A stretch of DNA of 64,000 bases, taken from the NCBI GenBank assembly GCA_963742955.1, contig CAVUOA010000009.1, positions 558,001 through 622,000 of the forward strand, written 5' to 3'. A program made the translations under genes and the position numbers. This document shows, piece after piece, positions 60,239 to 64,000 of this stretch. The DNA is from CAVUOA01 sp963742955 (GTDB lineage Bacteria > Bacteroidota > Ignavibacteria > Tepidaquicellales > OLB5). The notes below the pieces were generated by a model that saw nothing but the letters and a program-made list of their open reading frames with translations, was not told where the DNA came from and searched no databases. Within the stretch, counting starts at the first letter, position 1, and each line of letters opens with the position of its first letter.

Positions 60239-63205
60239 TTATTTAACCAAAATCATTTTCTTCACATCTTTGTAATCACCTGCATTCAGCTCGTAGAAAT
60301 ACACACCCGAGGCAACCATTGTTGCGTTCCATATTCTTGCATATTTGCCAGGCTTCATATTTTCATTCACCAAAACCGCAACTTCTCTGCCAAGAACATC
60401 ATATATTTTCAGGCTTACCTGTGATGATTTCGGGATATCAAAATTTATCTTCGTTTCGGGGTTGAAAGGATTGGGATAATTTTGATATAATGCAAAGTTA
60501 GCAGGGATTGTTTGAGTATTTGATGTAATCCCAATCAATGTATTTGGTCCGCCTGAGAAACAAATCAGCCTTCCGTCGCGCGAGCCTGCAACCATTTCTT
60601 TGCTTAAGTTAGTATCGATACTGTTAATTGCAATTACCCTGTCACCCCGTTCATTTAGAGAAGTTCCGAAAGTGTACTCAAATAAAATCTGACCATCGAC
60701 GCCGCTCATAACATCAAGCTTGCTAGGCTGCTGTGTCATAACCGCAATATCATGAAGCGTATCGCCGTTAACATCACCAATGTCATCAATTCCTCTTATG
60801 TATGATGCAAACGGTGAAGAAGTCCATAATACTGAACCGGTTTTCGAATCAATTCTGAATACTGTCTGAGGACCTGACGTTGTCAAATCGATTGAGCCGT
60901 TCTTATCTTTATCATCCAGCAGAACAATTTTACCGTTGTTGCTGGTACTGAGGTTATCAAGCCAGAGCTGGGCACCCGCGTCACCGCTGATTGCGAAGAA
61001 ATGCCCGTCGAAACCGGAAAGCCCAACTACATCCGGAATTCCGTCACCGTTAATATCAGGTATTTCTTTTAAGCTCCATGCAGCGCCGTCAACTGCATAA
61101 CTCCATATTCCGATGCCAGTATTGTTAAACCCGTTTACTGCATACGGACCCCCGTTGTTACCAACACCTATAGCTCCGCCTGTTTGAGTTGAAACAATAT
61201 CATAAGTAAAGTTTGATGTTTGCGGCACATTAAATATCTCCTGCCCGTTTAAACCGTTAACACATATTACCGCATGCCTCCCTGTGAAATTTGCTTCGCC
61301 GCTTGCTGATATCAGCACGTCTTTTCTGCCGTCACCGTTATAATCCTTATCTGTTCTGAGTCCCATAACATCGCCGTCAGATGTGGTGTTTGGATTTCCG
61401 TATTCCCAAAGCTTTTGTCCTGTCTTGCCTGATAAGCAATATACCTCTTCATTACCGCCGCCGCAGCCGATTACAACTTCATCAATCCCGTCATTATTTA
61501 TATCGGGAATAATCTGCATTGCGTCTTCCCAATCGACCGAACCTGTATTATATGAACCGAAATCAGTATTAAATTTCCATAACGTATCCGCTGTAACCGA
61601 TGCGTTGCCGTTATAGCAAATAGTCCAGTAGTTTTCCGATGCAACAACAACATCATTTATACCGTCACCGTTAACATCGCCTATTTGTTTTATGCTCTTC
61701 GGCTGGTAATCTTGTGATGAAGTATTCGGGTTATCTGGTGTATGCCCCTGCCACATAATATCTCCCAGCGCAGTAGGATTATTTTCTCCAGTACCGGTAA
61801 GTGATATTTTTGCTGAAGGCAGATTTACAGCATTTGATGAAATCACTGCTGTATCGCTGAACATTGATGTTCCGTTCGGCTTAAACCATATTCTGAATGT
61901 GCGCGCCTTTTGCGTATCAATTGTAACCGGGAAAGTGACATTAGTATTATCAAAGCTGTATCTCTGAGTCGAGAATGTTAAAGAGTTAATCTGCAGAGGC
62001 TGGCTTCCCTGGTTTAGAATACTAAAAGTAAAGCCTGACCATGAGCCGACTCTTCTTGCATTCCAGTTTGCGGAGTTTGATGATAGTGAAATGTAACTTC
62101 CGTTCTGAACACCTTTGCCTCTTAAGTTGATTATCTTCACCGGATTACCCGCATCATTGCTTGAAATACGGAGCTGTCCTGACGTAGTATCATAAACATT
62201 CGGTGTAAATGTAACCGTATAATTTTTATTCTGCCCCGGGTTAATTGTATCGGGTACATTATTAGGCGTTATACCAAATCTTAGATTTGTCATATTATAT
62301 GCGCTTACTATCAGCTTTGCTGACCCCGTATTTTGTATGTTAAGCGGCTGGTTTGCGGTTGTGCCGATAATTACATTACCAAAATTTATATTACTTGTTG
62401 ATGTAACAATTTGCGGACTTCCTGCTCCTGTAATTGCATATTTGTAAAGTACTGTTGGTGTTGTTCCGCCGACTATATCGGCAATCAGCCATAAATTGTT
62501 TCCGTCCCAGTATAGCCCTTTGGGGTCGCAATCACCATCAGGCGTGGGGAATGAAAATAATGTATCACCAACAGCTTTGCGGTAAGCATAAATTCTCTCA
62601 GGTGTTGGGAACGGCGAAGTAAAATAATCGTTAACATAAAATATCGTATCACCTTTTACTGCAATACCCTGCGTTTGGTTTCCCCTTAGAGGAATTGTAT
62701 CAACTATCTGCCGTGTTGCAAGGCTTACTTTATAAGCATATTCATAGGGATAGCTTGGGAAATCGGGATAATAAACCGAATACCAAATATTATTGCCGTC
62801 CAATGCAATATCGCCAATACCCTGCGCAAAGCTGCCTGTCAGTATGCTGTCGATTCTAACTCCTGATGTATTTACTTTAAATAATCTTGCGCCGTTTGTT
62901 CTTACGTATTCTGCAAGCCAGAAACCGTTTGATTCCCATTCCAGATCCGTGATTAAAGTTAAACGGTGAAGCAAGGCTGTCAAAATTACACCTGTCTTAG
63001 TGACTTTATAGAATTTTCCGTTATAATCAGAACCAATCCACAGAGTATCATTTCTCTGTGTTATTCCCCAAAATGAATTATATGGACCAACATTAGGGAA
63101 AGGATAAGATGCAATGAGCTGCTGTGAGAAAGAAACAGAGGTGAATATTCCTGAAAATAAAATTAATACTAATAAGTAGAGCGGAAGTTTGTAAATTTTT
63201 ATCAT
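60239..63205 (-). CDS. Large secreted multidomain FG-GAP/propeller protein with T9SS sorting domain
   Basis: A 988-residue exported protein (signal ~1-28). Domains in order: an N-terminal beta-propeller (~30-270; NSFWGITQRNDTLWIG, GNNIWYSVYY); two Ig-like choice-of-anchor D domains (~275-475; INFGNVIIGT, FTPNVYDTTSGQLRIS); an FG-GAP/quinoprotein-like propeller (~490-890) with EF-hand-like DVNGDGINDV, DINNDGIDEV and DYNGDGRKDV calcium loops; and a T9SS sorting domain (~900-988; YQNYPNPFNPETKI, GVYFYELNA, KKMILVK). It would be displayed on the cell surface, perhaps as an adhesin or binding protein. It is the intact paralogue of the frameshifted gene directly downstream. Confidence 0.87.
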   Translation of the reverse strand: MIKIYKLPLYLLVLILFSGIFTSVSFSQQLIASYPFPNVGPYNSFWGITQRNDTLWIGSDYNGKFYKVTKTGVILTALLHRLTLITDLEWESNGFWLAEYVRTNGARLFKVNTSGVRIDSILTGSFAQGIGDIALDGNNIWYSVYYPDFPSYPYEYAYKVSLATRQIVDTIPLRGNQTQGIAVKGDTIFYVNDYFTSPFPTPERIYAYRKAVGDTLFSFPTPDGDCDPKGLYWDGNNLWLIADIVGGTTPTVLYKYAITGAGSPQIVTSTSNINFGNVIIGTTANQPLNIQNTGSAKLIVSAYNMTNLRFGITPNNVPDTINPGQNKNYTVTFTPNVYDTTSGQLRISSNDAGNPVKIINLRGKGVQNGSYISLSSNSANWNARRVGSWSGFTFSILNQGSQPLQINSLTFSTQRYSFDNTNVTFPVTIDTQKARTFRIWFKPNGTSMFSDTAVISSNAVNLPSAKISLTGTGENNPTALGDIMWQGHTPDNPNTSSQDYQPKSIKQIGDVNGDGINDVVVASENYWTICYNGNASVTADTLWKFNTDFGSYNTGSVDWEDAMQIIPDINNDGIDEVVIGCGGGNEEVYCLSGKTGQKLWEYGNPNTTSDGDVMGLRTDKDYNGDGRKDVLISASGEANFTGRHAVICVNGLNGQEIFNVPQTSNFTYDIVSTQTGGAIGVGNNGGPYAVNGFNNTGIGIWSYAVDGAAWSLKEIPDINGDGIPDVVGLSGFDGHFFAISGDAGAQLWLDNLSTSNNGKIVLLDDKDKNGSIDLTTSGPQTVFRIDSKTGSVLWTSSPFASYIRGIDDIGDVNGDTLHDIAVMTQQPSKLDVMSGVDGQILFEYTFGTSLNERGDRVIAINSIDTNLSKEMVAGSRDGRLICFSGGPNTLIGITSNTQTIPANFALYQNYPNPFNPETKINFDIPKSSQVSLKIYDVLGREVAVLVNENMKPGKYARIWNATMVASGVYFYELNAGDYKDVKKMILVK

Positions 63206-63415
63206 GGTTAATACAATTATTTATAATGCATCGAATAAAATAAAACAATTATGGAATTTGAACAATCTAATATTCATTACTTCATAATAAAGATTAAAAT
63301 TACAATTAACTTACAATTCACATATTTTTATTTAAAATTGAAATTTCAAACGATAATTTTTAATTTTGAATGAATAAAAAAATCCTGAAATTTTAAAAAG
63401 GGAGAACGGCTCAAA

Positions 63416-64000
63416 ATGAAATTTCAAATTATTTTATTTTCCGTTGTTTTTTATTTTCCTGCTTTCATGCGGGAAATAAAGATGAAACCAAAACAACTTC
63501 AACTGAATCAAAACAAACTTCAACGGAAAACAAACAGGATAAAACAATGGGACTTAAAATAACCAGTTCCGCATTCGATGCAGGCGGAATGATTCCCGCA
63601 AAATACACCTGCGATGCAGAAAATATATCACCCGCTATTAACATGGAGCGGAGCGCCCCCGGGAACAAAAAGCTTCGCTCTTGATTTGCGATGACCCCGA
63701 TGCTCCCGCAGGAACATGGGTGCACTGGGTAGTTTATAATATACCTGAGAATATAAATGAATTAAGCGAAAATATTCCAAACAATAAACTATTAACTGAC
63801 GGAATTATGCAAGGGAAAAACGATTTCGGAAAATACGGCTACGGCGGACCTTGTCCTCCATCGGGTACGCACAGGTATTTCTTTAAGCTATATGCACTCG
63901 ACACAATGATTACTATTCAAGATGATGTAATCAAGAGTGTTCTGCTCGAATCAATGAAGGGCCACATACTTGCTCAGGGTGAGCTCGAAGGGAAATATTC
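63416..64000 (+). pseudogene. YbhB/YbcL (PEBP) family lipoprotein, four frameshifts, 3' partial
   Basis: Starting at ATG 63416 (preceded by GGGAG), the frames combine into a lipoprotein (lipobox LLSC) and a PEBP domain: ITSSAFDAGGMIPAKYTC, CDDPDAP and WVHWVVYNIP, GYGGPCPPSGTHRYFFKLYALD, then GHILAQGELEGKY at the window edge. Single extra bases are needed at four places: the T6 run 63447-63452, the A3 run 63474-63476, A63643 and 63681-63682. With them removed the frame is open from start to edge. Members bind phosphorylated or lipid ligands. The density of one-base insertions, with motifs perfectly kept, suggests sequence error. Confidence 0.8.

Noticed and set aside
1..64000. CRISPR array, insertion sequence or prophage
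   Set aside because: No regularly spaced direct repeats, no transposase or integrase-like reading frame and no phage structural genes were found on either strand.

Overview
The window is a 64 kb, AT-rich, gene-dense piece of chromosome from the Bacteroidota/Ignavibacteriota (Chlorobi-group) radiation, most likely an Ignavibacteria-type non-phototroph. The evidence is: six copies of the type IX secretion (T9SS) C-terminal sorting domain with the PNPFNP signature; a short RpoD of 288 residues; 6S RNA placed between zapA and rny; weak or absent Shine-Dalgarno sites at many genes; and several GWxTD, YCF48-like and FG-GAP-type secreted proteins. I see no insertion sequence, prophage or CRISPR array.

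Layout. 0-2 kb (+): the end of a family 2 glycosyltransferase that reads in frame, without a stop, into a PAS-PAS histidine kinase. 2-5.2 kb (-): a small Cys protein, a ClpB that ends after its first ATPase domain, and an M3-type peptidase. 5.2-10.4 kb (-): a decayed and an intact T9SS-secreted protein, then a peptide-ABC permease, an NlpC/P60 lipoprotein and a peptide-binding lipoprotein. 10.4-18 kb (-): the str operon plus the start of the S10 operon (rpsL-rpsG-fusA-tRNA-tuf-rpsJ-rplC-rplD-rplW), which then breaks off and is followed by rpoD instead of rplB. 18-24 kb: cstA, a trypsin/TPR protein, a YCII protein, a YCF48-like propeller and msrB. 24-30.7 kb (+): an accessory run holding a HOD-like alpha/beta-hydrolase protein, an M1-like pseudopeptidase, a methyltransferase, a lone PAS domain, a lipoprotein, a GNAT, DinB, a polysaccharide deacetylase and CYTH. 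30.7-40 kb (mostly -): a TMTC-like protein, GWxTD protein, ychF, a dolichol/phytol-kinase-like protein, ftsH, hpt and rpsU. 40-46 kb (+): two parvulin chaperones, a large membrane protein and a ferredoxin. 46-53 kb (-): argD, coaE, rny, 6S RNA, zapA, a coiled-coil protein and pheT. 53-64 kb: a T9SS-targeted multihaem cytochrome c, a fatty-acid-hydroxylase-like protein, SIMPL and DUF2569 proteins, three T9SS beta-propeller proteins (one frameshifted) and a frameshifted PEBP-family lipoprotein.

How it fits together: translation and essential housekeeping genes form the backbone, and the cell-envelope and secretion cargo genes lie between them. The points most worth a second look are the multihaem cytochrome carrying a T9SS sorting domain, the HOD-like protein whose nucleophile position is Ala, the M1-type protein without its zinc site, the ClpB lacking its second ATPase domain, the glycosyltransferase-kinase fusion, tRNA-Ile with anticodon UAU, and the broken S10 operon. 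Four genes carry frameshifts, and every one of the eight shifts is repaired by removing one base. That suggests insertion-type sequence errors rather than ordinary decay, whereas the pseudogene at 5.3-5.7 kb shows real decay.
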